From assembly GCA_040235395.1 (NCBI GenBank), contig JBECKS010000225.1, forward strand, positions 1 through 24,461: a stretch of DNA of 24,461 bases, given 5' to 3'. Below are positions 16,224-23,469 of the stretch, one piece after another. The notes beneath the pieces were generated by a model. That model had not been told where the DNA came from, ran no database searches, and saw only the letters and a list, made by a program, of their open reading frames with translations. Made by a program: the position numbers and the translations under genes. The first letter of the stretch is position 1. Every line of letters starts with the position of its first letter. This DNA is from JBECKS01 sp040235395 (GTDB lineage Bacteria > Pseudomonadota > Gammaproteobacteria > Pseudomonadales > JBECKS01).

Positions 16224-17264
16224 TTAAAAAGGTCTATTCAGTCGCTTTAATAGATTCATGCTAACGCGATCAATGGCAGTTGATAAGGAAATGCCAAGCT
16301 TGTCGCCAAGAGTTTCTTTTTCCTTGTAAGAGATTTCATAAACATCCATATCCTGTTCGCATTTGTCGAAAAGATATTCATCGCTGGTCATTAGCTCATC
16401 AATCATTTTTAGTTCAATAGCTTGTGAACCATGCCAGTATTCCCCTGTTGCCACTTTTTCAATATCTAACTGGGGCCGGTACTTGAGAACAAAGCTTTTG
16501 AACATTTCATGCACTGCTGCCAGTTCGGCAATGGTTTTTTCCCTGGCCTCGGGTGTAATTTCTCCCAGCATGGAAATGGTATGTTTGTATTCACCGGCAG
16601 TGAGCACTTCAACATCAATATTATTTTTGCGTAAGAGTTTGTTGAAATTGGTTATTTCAACAAGCACGCCTACGCTGCCCACGATTGCGAATGGTGCAGC
16701 GATTAAGGTATCAGCAATGCATGCCATTAAATAGCCACCACTAGCAGCGACTTTATCAACAGCAATCGTGAGTCTTAGCTCTGCTTTTTTAATGCGTTCA
16801 AGTTGAGCAGCTGCAAGTCCATAGGTGTGCACCATACCTCCAGGGCTTTCAACGCGAACAAGTACTTCATCATTTTTATTAGCAACGCTAAGAATGGTGG
16901 TGACTTCTTTTCTCAAGTTTTCTACTTGGTTACCTTCTTTATCACCATTAAAATCAATAACAAAAAGCCGAGGCTTTGCAGCTTCATCTTTATGCTTTTT
17001 CTCAGCCTTGTGTTTTTCTTTTTTGATTTTTTTCTCTTGCTTGGCAATGGCTTTTTGCTGCGTATCGTTCAAGACCAATTCATTAATATGGTCCTTAATA
17101 GTTTGTAACTCTTTATTGAGATGTTTTGCTCTGATGGAACCAGAAGTATCTTTTCTTCCTTTCCGTGAGCCAGAGAAGATGGCACCAATAACAATCAGAA
17201 TGGCTCCTAGAATGGTGATTACTTTCGCAAAGAAAAGACCATACTCACTTAAGAATTCGAGCAT
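16224..17264 (-). CDS. sohB: SohB-family inner-membrane serine protease (signal peptide peptidase A-like)
   Basis: A 346-residue protease of family S49, close in length to E. coli SohB (349). Residues 9-30 form an N-terminal membrane anchor. A very Lys-rich linker (70-98) follows, then the ClpP-like protease domain. The catalytic dyad is visible as S175 in KVAASGGYL and K227 in LTAGEYKHT; VRVESPGGMVHTYG is the conserved substrate-groove strand. SohB is thought to degrade periplasmic or membrane protein remnants; the E. coli gene was found as a multicopy suppressor of htrA (degP) loss. The ATG at 17264 has AGGAG seven bases upstream. It is the last gene of the fimL operon, 26 bases after the two-TM protein gene. 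Confidence 0.93.
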   Translation of the reverse strand: MLEFLSEYGLFFAKVITILGAILIVIGAIFSGSRKGRKDTSGSIRAKHLNKELQTIKDHINELVLNDTQQKAIAKQEKKIKKEKHKAEKKHKDEAAKPRLFVIDFNGDKEGNQVENLRKEVTTILSVANKNDEVLVRVESPGGMVHTYGLAAAQLERIKKAELRLTIAVDKVAASGGYLMACIADTLIAAPFAIVGSVGVLVEITNFNKLLRKNNIDVEVLTAGEYKHTISMLGEITPEAREKTIAELAAVHEMFKSFVLKYRPQLDIEKVATGEYWHGSQAIELKMIDELMTSDEYLFDKCEQDMDVYEISYKEKETLGDKLGISLSTAIDRVSMNLLKRLNRPF

Positions 17265-17290
17265 GAAAAACTCCTGTAGATGAATGCTGC

Positions 17291-17929
17291 TTAGCGGATT
17301 GAGGCAAAGGCTTCCTGGTTTTCAGGTTTGCTGATCAGCCCTGCTTTGTTAAGCCTGATTGAAAAGAGTGCGCCATCAGTCATGGGAAGTGAACCAGTGC
17401 TGATAGGAACTGCCTTGAGTAAAAGAAATGCGTTCTTGCTGGCAAGATTATTCAAAACAGTATCAACAAGATTGCTTTCTATATTAATGTTGCTGCTAGG
17501 AAGGCGCTCAGCATCTCGTAGCAATGAATAATTAGAATTAATACGAGTGATTCGGTAATAAGGTTTGAGCCCCTGTGATTGCAGGAAGCCTCCCCAGTTA
17601 AGCATGGTGGCATCGACTTGCCAGAGGTCGCCATTCAGTTCAAAAACCTGTTTTTGACCTTGGGTTTCTGCAAGCTCTACCCTGAATTTTTTTGGTGAAA
17701 TTTCTTTAAAGCTTAAGGTTGCCACAGAATCAGTTGATGAACTACTAAGGTAACTATTGAAAGTCAGGATGATAATGCTGGAAAGTATGGCTATCGCGAT
17801 TGAAGTAAGCCCTAATGTTCCAACTAACCAACCTTTAAACCATTCAAAACTGATGAGCAGAAACAAGCCTATTGGTAACAGAACAAGAGCAGTAATCAAT
17901 AACGTTGTGGTGATTGCATTAAATTCCAT
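17291..17929 (-). CDS. Two-TM protein with extracytoplasmic domain, between fimL and sohB, function unknown
   Basis: A 212-residue protein with two membrane helices (about 7-27 and 35-57). A Ser-rich link and a soluble domain of about 150 residues follow, which contains WQVDATMLNWGGFLQ and KPYYRITRINSNYSLL and probably faces the periplasm. Relatives in Pseudomonas-type genomes are often labelled multidrug transporter or efflux protein, but nothing here looks like a transporter; two helices with a globular tail suggest an envelope or membrane-associated factor. AAGGA lies eight bases before the ATG. The gene is 19 bases after fimL and 26 bases before sohB, in an operon. A link to the SohB protease is plausible but inferred. 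Confidence 0.75.
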   Translation of the reverse strand: MEFNAITTTLLITALVLLPIGLFLLISFEWFKGWLVGTLGLTSIAIAILSSIIILTFNSYLSSSSTDSVATLSFKEISPKKFRVELAETQGQKQVFELNGDLWQVDATMLNWGGFLQSQGLKPYYRITRINSNYSLLRDAERLPSSNINIESNLVDTVLNNLASKNAFLLLKAVPISTGSLPMTDGALFSIRLNKAGLISKPENQEAFASIR

Positions 17930-17948
17930 GATGTTTTCCTTTTATATG

Positions 17949-19607
17949 TTAAGCGGCAGTACCGTAACCTAATTCGTTAAGGCTTTCTTCAGCGATGTCG
18001 AGTGCGCCTTCGCCAAGCGGTTTTCTTTCCTGTATGCCTTCAAGGTAATAATCAATACTTGCCAGGGCATCGGCAAGGGTGTGAAGGTTTTCATTATCAT
18101 TGCTAGCTTCAGCAGCAAGTATTTTTTCAGAAATAAAATTTGCACTTTGCTGTATTTGTTCTGCAGCGCGTTGAATATTAATGAAACTAATGCCTCCCCA
18201 GGCTGAGTGAAGATTTTCAACCGCATTTTCTAAATAGCTGTTTTCATTATTATGCTCAATGAAATTAGTTAGGGAATTCTGAACCTGAGCAATAATCTTT
18301 CGACTTTCCGTGATGACGGTAATGGCCACTTGATCCATCTCTAGCATTTGTTCAGCACTCATTTCAGGTTTGTTTGCCTGAAGTGGTGTGTTGTTCTGTT
18401 CGAGGCGACTGATAGCGCGCTCTACAAATACTAATAAGTCAGCTAGCTCACTGAGTTTTGACTGAAAGTCAGTGCTTTCCCCTAAAGAATCTGAATAGCT
18501 TGACAGTTTTTCACTAGCTATCGACAAGCCAAGCATAGTGAGTGTATGTGCAATGCGTTTCAGGTCACCAGCCAAGTCTTTCAGCTCATCTAATTTATCG
18601 CCTGTTCTTGCCATAACATCGAGTCTGTCTTTCACTGTGGCAACTTCTTCCCTGAGTGCAGAAGAAACCGTTTTGATAACGGCCGCGCTTGGACCTGTCA
18701 TCAACTCCCTTTCCTGTTCAATCAAGGAATCCTTGAGATCAAATTTATCGAGGGAAAATTCTTCCTGAATGCTTTTAATCAGTTTTGTGTTTGGTTCTGC
18801 AAGTGTAATGATGTAGAGACAGTCTTTTATGAGGGTGACAATTGCAGCTTCGTCATATTCACCAGCACTTGGCTCAAGCAATTTTTTAATCTGGCGATCA
18901 ATACGCCCAAGAATAAGTTTTCTCGGTGAGCTTAATTTAATATTTCCTTCCATGAAGGCTTCGACTGCTCCATTACAGATGCGTAGAAGTTGAGAACCTT
19001 GAGAATCCTGATATTGGCCATTCAAGCGTTGAAGCGCTCTCGCCATCATCCTGAAATTTGATTTCAGGTTTTCATCCTTGAAGGAACCCAATAGCCCAAC
19101 CTGATACATGTGCCTTAAGCGTTTGTTGTTTGGATCGGCATTAACAATGGGTTCTACTTTTTTTAGATTAAAGGCTTTTAAATCAAGTTTGAAAAAATGA
19201 CTTTCAGTGAGAGGCTTTTCCTTAACCACTGCGCGAAGTTCATTAATGTTATGGAAAAGTAATTCGGGTAAGCCTGACTGGCTTACCTGTACGTATTCGA
19301 GATAGCGAACCAGCATGACAATGGCACTGGTGATTTTTGAAAGCGTGAGGTCTCTAGCTTCGCCTTCTTGTGAAAGTGCTAATTCAATGGCTTTAGCCAT
19401 AACCTCTGCAAGCAAGGATGCTCCAGAAAGGTTAATCATTTCAAACACACCCTGAAGTTGCTTGAAGTTCTCAACACATTGGGTCAGCTTTCCTGTATCA
19501 CTTCGATTCTCATCAAAAGAATCTAGCAATGCTTCGGATTGAGCCAGTGTTTCATCAATTTGGGCTTTCACCATGTTGAGTGGAAGCATGTTTCTTTCTA
19601 TTGACAT
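17949..19607 (-). CDS. fimL: FimL, Hpt-like scaffold related to the ChpA N-terminus
   Basis: A 552-residue, helical cytoplasmic protein without membrane segments. Its N-terminus (residues 10-75, MVKAQIDETLAQ onward, with ENFKQLQGVFEMINLSGASLL) resembles the first Hpt-like module of ChpA. The central LRHMYQVGLLG...MMARALQRL and the SALREEVATVKDRLDVMAR segment fit P. aeruginosa FimL, of about the same size. FimL there promotes type IV pilus assembly and twitching and raises cAMP through CyaB, working with FimV and PilG at the cell pole. Hpt modules in FimL normally lack the phospho-accepting His; here a later module keeps RIAHTLTMLG with H354. It is the first gene of the fimL-TM protein-sohB operon and diverges from nhaB. 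The start is uncertain: M7 (19589) has a better purine-rich upstream. Confidence 0.88.
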   Translation of the reverse strand: MSIERNMLPLNMVKAQIDETLAQSEALLDSFDENRSDTGKLTQCVENFKQLQGVFEMINLSGASLLAEVMAKAIELALSQEGEARDLTLSKITSAIVMLVRYLEYVQVSQSGLPELLFHNINELRAVVKEKPLTESHFFKLDLKAFNLKKVEPIVNADPNNKRLRHMYQVGLLGSFKDENLKSNFRMMARALQRLNGQYQDSQGSQLLRICNGAVEAFMEGNIKLSSPRKLILGRIDRQIKKLLEPSAGEYDEAAIVTLIKDCLYIITLAEPNTKLIKSIQEEFSLDKFDLKDSLIEQERELMTGPSAAVIKTVSSALREEVATVKDRLDVMARTGDKLDELKDLAGDLKRIAHTLTMLGLSIASEKLSSYSDSLGESTDFQSKLSELADLLVFVERAISRLEQNNTPLQANKPEMSAEQMLEMDQVAITVITESRKIIAQVQNSLTNFIEHNNENSYLENAVENLHSAWGGISFINIQRAAEQIQQSANFISEKILAAEASNDNENLHTLADALASIDYYLEGIQERKPLGEGALDIAEESLNELGYGTAA

Positions 19608-19858
19608 AGTAATGCGGTCTCTATTGCTCTCTGTACTGCTGCAGTGGGTGTACTGTGAATCAGGACACTAGGCTTAATCTTTTATCTTTTGTTCTATTAA
19701 ACCAAGAAGCTTAAAATTTGTATAGATTACAGCATTTTAGCAGTAATTCAGCAAAATAGTCTGTACTGAAAAGTGAGCCTTAAGTATGATTCTCCACCTC
19801 ACCCGAAGCTGGGCATTCTAGCCTTTTTTCTAGCATCAAAAATACAGGGCACCTAACT
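19608..19858. other. 251-base divergent spacer between fimL and nhaB
   Basis: No gene or structured RNA is visible. TATGAT at 19785-19790 could be a -10 for nhaB, but no good -35 is present. For fimL nothing can be named with confidence. An AT-rich tract occupies 19678-19760. Confidence 0.4.
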
Positions 19859-21373
19859 ATGCAAACACAACCCAGCCTTTCCTATGCTTTTTGGGATAAC
19901 TTTCTAGGTAATGCGCCAAACTGGTACAAATTGAGCATCATCGGTTTTCTAATATTAAATCCTGTGCTCGTGTGGCTTGCAGGTCCTTTTGTAACAGGTT
20001 GGCTACTGATTGCTGAATTCATTTTTACCCTTGCCATGGCCTTGAAATGTTACCCCTTGCAGCCTGGTGGTTTGCTTGCAATTGAGGCGGTGGCGCTTGG
20101 TCTTGCTGATACAGAGTCTGTAAGGCATGAAGTATTCAATAATTTTCCAGTCATCCTGCTGTTGATGTTCATGGTTGCCGGTATTTTCTTCATGAAACAG
20201 CTTTTATTGTTTGTGTTTACAAGGATTCTTTTAAGAGTTCGTTCGAAAATGTTGTTGTCACTGCTTTTCTGTATTACCTCTGCTTTCCTCTCTGCTTTTC
20301 TTGATGCCCTAACGGTTACCGCGGTGATTATCACGGTAGCGGTGGGTTTTTATGCGGTATACCACAAGGTGGCTTCTGGTAAGAAACATCATACTGATGA
20401 TGATCATGACCATGGAAGCGATCATGAAGTCAGGGACTCCCATCGGGACGATCTGGATGGCTTTCGTGCTTTTCTGCGTTCATTGATGATGCATTCTGCA
20501 GTAGGTACCGCTATTGGCGGCGTTTGTACAACGGTCGGCGAACCTCAGAACCTGCTGATAGCAGGCCGTGTTCAATGGGATTTCATTGAATTCTTCACTC
20601 GTATGGCGCCAGTCACCATGCCGACCTTTGTTTTCGGTTTGACGACTTGTTTACTGGTTGAGAAATTCAAATGGTTTGGTTATGGCGCTCAACTTCCGGA
20701 GAGCGTAAGGGATATTCTTATTGAGCACGCAGATAAAATGGATCGCGATCGCACCCAGAAAGAGGTTGCTGCACTTTATATTCAAGCCTTATCGGCAGTA
20801 TTACTGGTGATTGGTCTTGCATTTCACGTGGCAGAAGTAGGTCTCGTAGGCTTACTGATTATTGTTGTCCAGACGGCTTTTAATGGCATTATTGAGGAAC
20901 ACAGTATTGGAAAGGCTTTTGAGGAAGCGCTGCCCTTCACTGCCTTGCTGGTTGTTTTCTTCGGTATTGTTGCCGTGATTCATGACCAGCACTTATTCAC
21001 ACCTATCATCGACTACGTGCTGCACATGAGTAAGGACATTCAGCCACGTATGTTCTTTGTGGCTAATGGGTTGCTTTCCTCAATCAGTGATAATGTCTTT
21101 GTGGCAACGGTTTACATCAATGAGGTGGATGCAGCCTTTAGGTCAGGCGCTATCGATAGGGAGCACTTTAATCACCTGGCTGTGGCTATCAACACGGGTA
21201 CCAACCTGCCAAGTGTTGCCACACCAAATGGTCAGGCAGCCTTCCTCTTCTTGCTGACTTCCGCATTGGCGCCCTTGATTCGACTCTCTTATGGAAAGAT
21301 GGTGTGGATGGCTTTGCCTTATACTATTGTGCTGTCTGTGGTGGGCTTTATTGCAGTTACTTTTGCCTTATAG
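19859..21373 (+). CDS. nhaB: Na+/H+ antiporter NhaB
   Basis: An inner-membrane antiporter exporting Na+ in exchange for protons, important for salt and alkaline tolerance. The 504 residues align throughout with E. coli NhaB (513): FWDNFLGNAPNWYK, TLAMALKCYPLQPGGLLAIE, MLLSLLFCITSAFLSAFLDA, GVCTTVGEPQNLLIA, GLLSSISDNVFV and AINTGTNLPSVATPNGQAAF. The C-terminus is about ten residues shorter. The loop after residue 172 is unusually His/Asp-rich (HHTDDDHDHGSDHE; H177, H178, H183, H185, H189) compared with E. coli. The ATG has a weak AGGG ribosome site. The gene meets dnaQ tail to tail with 10 bases between them and no terminator hairpin. Confidence 0.97.
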   Translation: MQTQPSLSYAFWDNFLGNAPNWYKLSIIGFLILNPVLVWLAGPFVTGWLLIAEFIFTLAMALKCYPLQPGGLLAIEAVALGLADTESVRHEVFNNFPVILLLMFMVAGIFFMKQLLLFVFTRILLRVRSKMLLSLLFCITSAFLSAFLDALTVTAVIITVAVGFYAVYHKVASGKKHHTDDDHDHGSDHEVRDSHRDDLDGFRAFLRSLMMHSAVGTAIGGVCTTVGEPQNLLIAGRVQWDFIEFFTRMAPVTMPTFVFGLTTCLLVEKFKWFGYGAQLPESVRDILIEHADKMDRDRTQKEVAALYIQALSAVLLVIGLAFHVAEVGLVGLLIIVVQTAFNGIIEEHSIGKAFEEALPFTALLVVFFGIVAVIHDQHLFTPIIDYVLHMSKDIQPRMFFVANGLLSSISDNVFVATVYINEVDAAFRSGAIDREHFNHLAVAINTGTNLPSVATPNGQAAFLFLLTSALAPLIRLSYGKMVWMALPYTIVLSVVGFIAVTFAL

Positions 21374-21383
21374 GGCAACTGTT

Positions 21384-22094
21384 TTACCAATGAAGCTCCA
21401 AGTCTGGATTACTTTTCCTGAGCTTTTCCAACATGTCTTCATGGGCTTTAAGTTCATCCATGTTTGCCTTAAGTACTTTTAGCCCTCTTTCACCACGCGT
21501 GATTTTGGTAGCAGCTTCCTGACTGCTGCCATAGCTATTCTGGTTGGTATCGGCACTTTCCCATGAAAGGTCTCTCTGACCACCTGTCATTAAGAGGAAA
21601 ACATCAGCAAGAAGCTCAGCATCAAGCAAGGCGCCATGTAGCTCCCTGCCTGAGTTATCAACGTTGTAGCGTTTACAGAGAGCATCCAGGGTGTTTTTTT
21701 GCCCTGGGTGCTTTTGACGGGCAATTGACAGGGTGTCGACTACACTGCAGATATCCTTTATAACTGATTGATTTCCTTCAAGTTTCTGTAATTCATTATT
21801 CAGGAATGGAACGTCGAATCCAGCATTGTGGATAATCAGTTCAGCGCCGTTGATGTAATTCACAAACTCCTGGGCAATGTCTTCGAAAAGTGGTTTGTCG
21901 CTAAGGAACTCAGTTGTAAGCCCATGAACTTCCAGAGCTCCCTCCTCGCTATCCCGTTCGGGGTTTATGTAGACGTGGAAGTTATTGCCGGTAAGCCTAC
22001 GATTGACGATTTCCACGCAACCAATCTCGATAACCCGGTTACCGAGTTTAATATCCATGCCGGTGGTTTCTGTATCAAGAACAATCTGTCTCAT
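21384..22094 (-). CDS. dnaQ: DNA polymerase III epsilon subunit (3'-5' proofreading exonuclease)
   Basis: The proofreading subunit of the replicative polymerase. The 236 residues carry the DEDDh exonuclease motifs: D7 and E9 in LDTETTGMD, D94 in HNAGFDVPFL, and H153 and D158 in ELHGALLDAE. After the exonuclease domain, GGQRDLSWES (Q173-W178) matches the position and pattern of the beta-clamp binding motif of E. coli epsilon (QTSMAF). The C-terminal helical tail (about 200-236) would bind the alpha subunit. It is on the same strand as rnhA with 6 bases between them, so it is translated from the same message; in E. coli the two genes are divergent. Confidence 0.96.
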   Translation of the reverse strand: MRQIVLDTETTGMDIKLGNRVIEIGCVEIVNRRLTGNNFHVYINPERDSEEGALEVHGLTTEFLSDKPLFEDIAQEFVNYINGAELIIHNAGFDVPFLNNELQKLEGNQSVIKDICSVVDTLSIARQKHPGQKNTLDALCKRYNVDNSGRELHGALLDAELLADVFLLMTGGQRDLSWESADTNQNSYGSSQEAATKITRGERGLKVLKANMDELKAHEDMLEKLRKSNPDLELHW

Positions 22095-22100
22095 AGGATT

Positions 22101-22553
22101 TTAAACTTCCTGACTTTCCTTTAACTCATCGATGGCTTTATTAGCTAAGGCATCAGCTCGTTCGTTTTCAGGATGTCCTGCATGCCCCTTTACCCAGTGC
22201 CATTCAACTTCATGTTTCTTGTTGAGCAAATCAAGAATTTGCCAGTATTCCTGATTTTTCACCGGTTTTTTCTGGGAATTCTTCCAGCCTTTCTGTTTCC
22301 AGCCTTCTATCCACTCGGTGATACCTTTCCTGACATATTCGGAATCAGTGGTTAGTTTGACCTTGCAGGGTTCCTTTAAGCAGCTAAGTGCCTCGATGGC
22401 TGCCTGAAGCTCCATCTGGTTATTGGTGGTTTCCACAGAGGCTCCATAAATCTCTTTTTCCTGCCCTTTAAAGCGCAGTATGGCTCCCCAGCCACCAGGA
22501 CCTGGATTACCTCGACATGCACCATCAGTGAAGATTTCGACAGCTTTCTTCAT
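22101..22553 (-). CDS. rnhA: Ribonuclease HI
   Basis: Degrades the RNA strand of RNA-DNA hybrids (Okazaki primers, R-loops). The 150 residues include the full catalytic set at the E. coli numbering: D10 (IFTDGACRGNPGPGGWG), E48 (NNQMELQAAIEAL), D70 (TTDSEYV), D134 (ENERADALA), plus H124 in VKGHAGHPEN. The basic protrusion with conserved tryptophans (IEGWKQKGWKN, 82-92) for hybrid binding is present. The start codon overlaps the stop of the upstream methyltransferase gene by one base (TAATG), which implies translational coupling. dnaQ follows after 6 bases. Confidence 0.97.
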   Translation of the reverse strand: MKKAVEIFTDGACRGNPGPGGWGAILRFKGQEKEIYGASVETTNNQMELQAAIEALSCLKEPCKVKLTTDSEYVRKGITEWIEGWKQKGWKNSQKKPVKNQEYWQILDLLNKKHEVEWHWVKGHAGHPENERADALANKAIDELKESQEV

Positions 22554-23353
22554 TAATCAGGCTTTTTGAAGGGAATGGTATTGCTTCGTCGACTGCCAGC
22601 TGGAATCTTACTCGCGGCAGCGACAGGTAATATCGCTTTGTTTTTTCTGGTCTCTCTTAAGCGAATTGGCGTGATGCAGGAAACCCGTTTCTTGGCCATC
22701 AAAAGATAAAAACCACCACGTTGATTGAGCCAGACACTACCTAAATAATCCAGCCAACCCAGTGAACTTGAAGTAGCAAGCCCCGCAGACGGTGGCATAT
22801 AAAAAGCGCTTTCACACCCTACTACGTCAAAACCAAGGATATCCAGCCATTCAGAAAGACGGTATGGGCTAATAAAACGCGAGGTCCAGGGAGCTGATTT
22901 GGAACGGAAAAGAAAGGCACGCCATAAACCCCAAAGGCTCCAGGGGTTAAACCCTATAATGAGCATATTCCCGTTTGGCAACACGACTCTAGTGGCTTCC
23001 CTTAACACCTGAAAGGGATCTCGTTCAAAATCAAGACTATGGTGAAGCACGACCAGATCGGTGCTGTCAGATTGAATGGGTAGTTGGTGAATATCACTAT
23101 TGATTCGGCTGTTCTGACAATTCAGGAACACCTTATGCTTGATTGGGCTTTCTTCAATAATATTGGTGAGAGAATTAAGACCAGAGTAAATCAGGTGATA
23201 ACCAAATATTCTTGGTAGCACCTTTTCAAGAATGCCTTTCTGTTTTTCAATAAATAATTCACCCAGTGGTGAATCAAACCAGTCTGAAAGAGACTCTTTG
23301 ACATTCTCTGGCTGCGAACGGCCCAAGGTTTTGATAAGTCTTGGCAATGCCAT
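22553..23353 (-). CDS. yafS: YafS-type class I methyltransferase family protein
   Basis: A 266-residue protein with a SAM-methyltransferase fold related to Methyltransf_11. The second half of the fold is clear: STDLVVLHHSLDFERDPFQV (106-123), LREATRVVLPNGNMLIIGFN (124-143) and the following hydrophobic NPWSLWGLWRAFLF. The usual glycine-rich SAM loop (GxGxG) is missing and replaced by IFGYHLIYSGLNS, as in E. coli YafS, so catalysis is uncertain. The C-terminal about 45 residues are basic and Arg/Lys-rich. Its place next to rnhA and dnaQ is conserved in gammaproteobacteria, but its substrate is not established. It opens the three-gene yafS-rnhA-dnaQ operon. Confidence 0.82.
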   Translation of the reverse strand: MALPRLIKTLGRSQPENVKESLSDWFDSPLGELFIEKQKGILEKVLPRIFGYHLIYSGLNSLTNIIEESPIKHKVFLNCQNSRINSDIHQLPIQSDSTDLVVLHHSLDFERDPFQVLREATRVVLPNGNMLIIGFNPWSLWGLWRAFLFRSKSAPWTSRFISPYRLSEWLDILGFDVVGCESAFYMPPSAGLATSSSLGWLDYLGSVWLNQRGGFYLLMAKKRVSCITPIRLRETRKNKAILPVAAASKIPAGSRRSNTIPFKKPD

Positions 23354-23469
23354 ACAATTAACTCTTTAAATCTGCAAGGACACTCAAATATAATCACGCT
23401 TCGCTTGTGCTTGTCTACTCATTAGCAACATTTTTGAACGACTGTATTTTTAACTTTAGGCTGTAATTC

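Noticed and set aside
16803..17283. + strand open frames opposite sohB
   Set aside because: They are antisense to the Lys-rich linker and protease domain and show biased Phe/Leu/Ser runs that come from the opposite codons.
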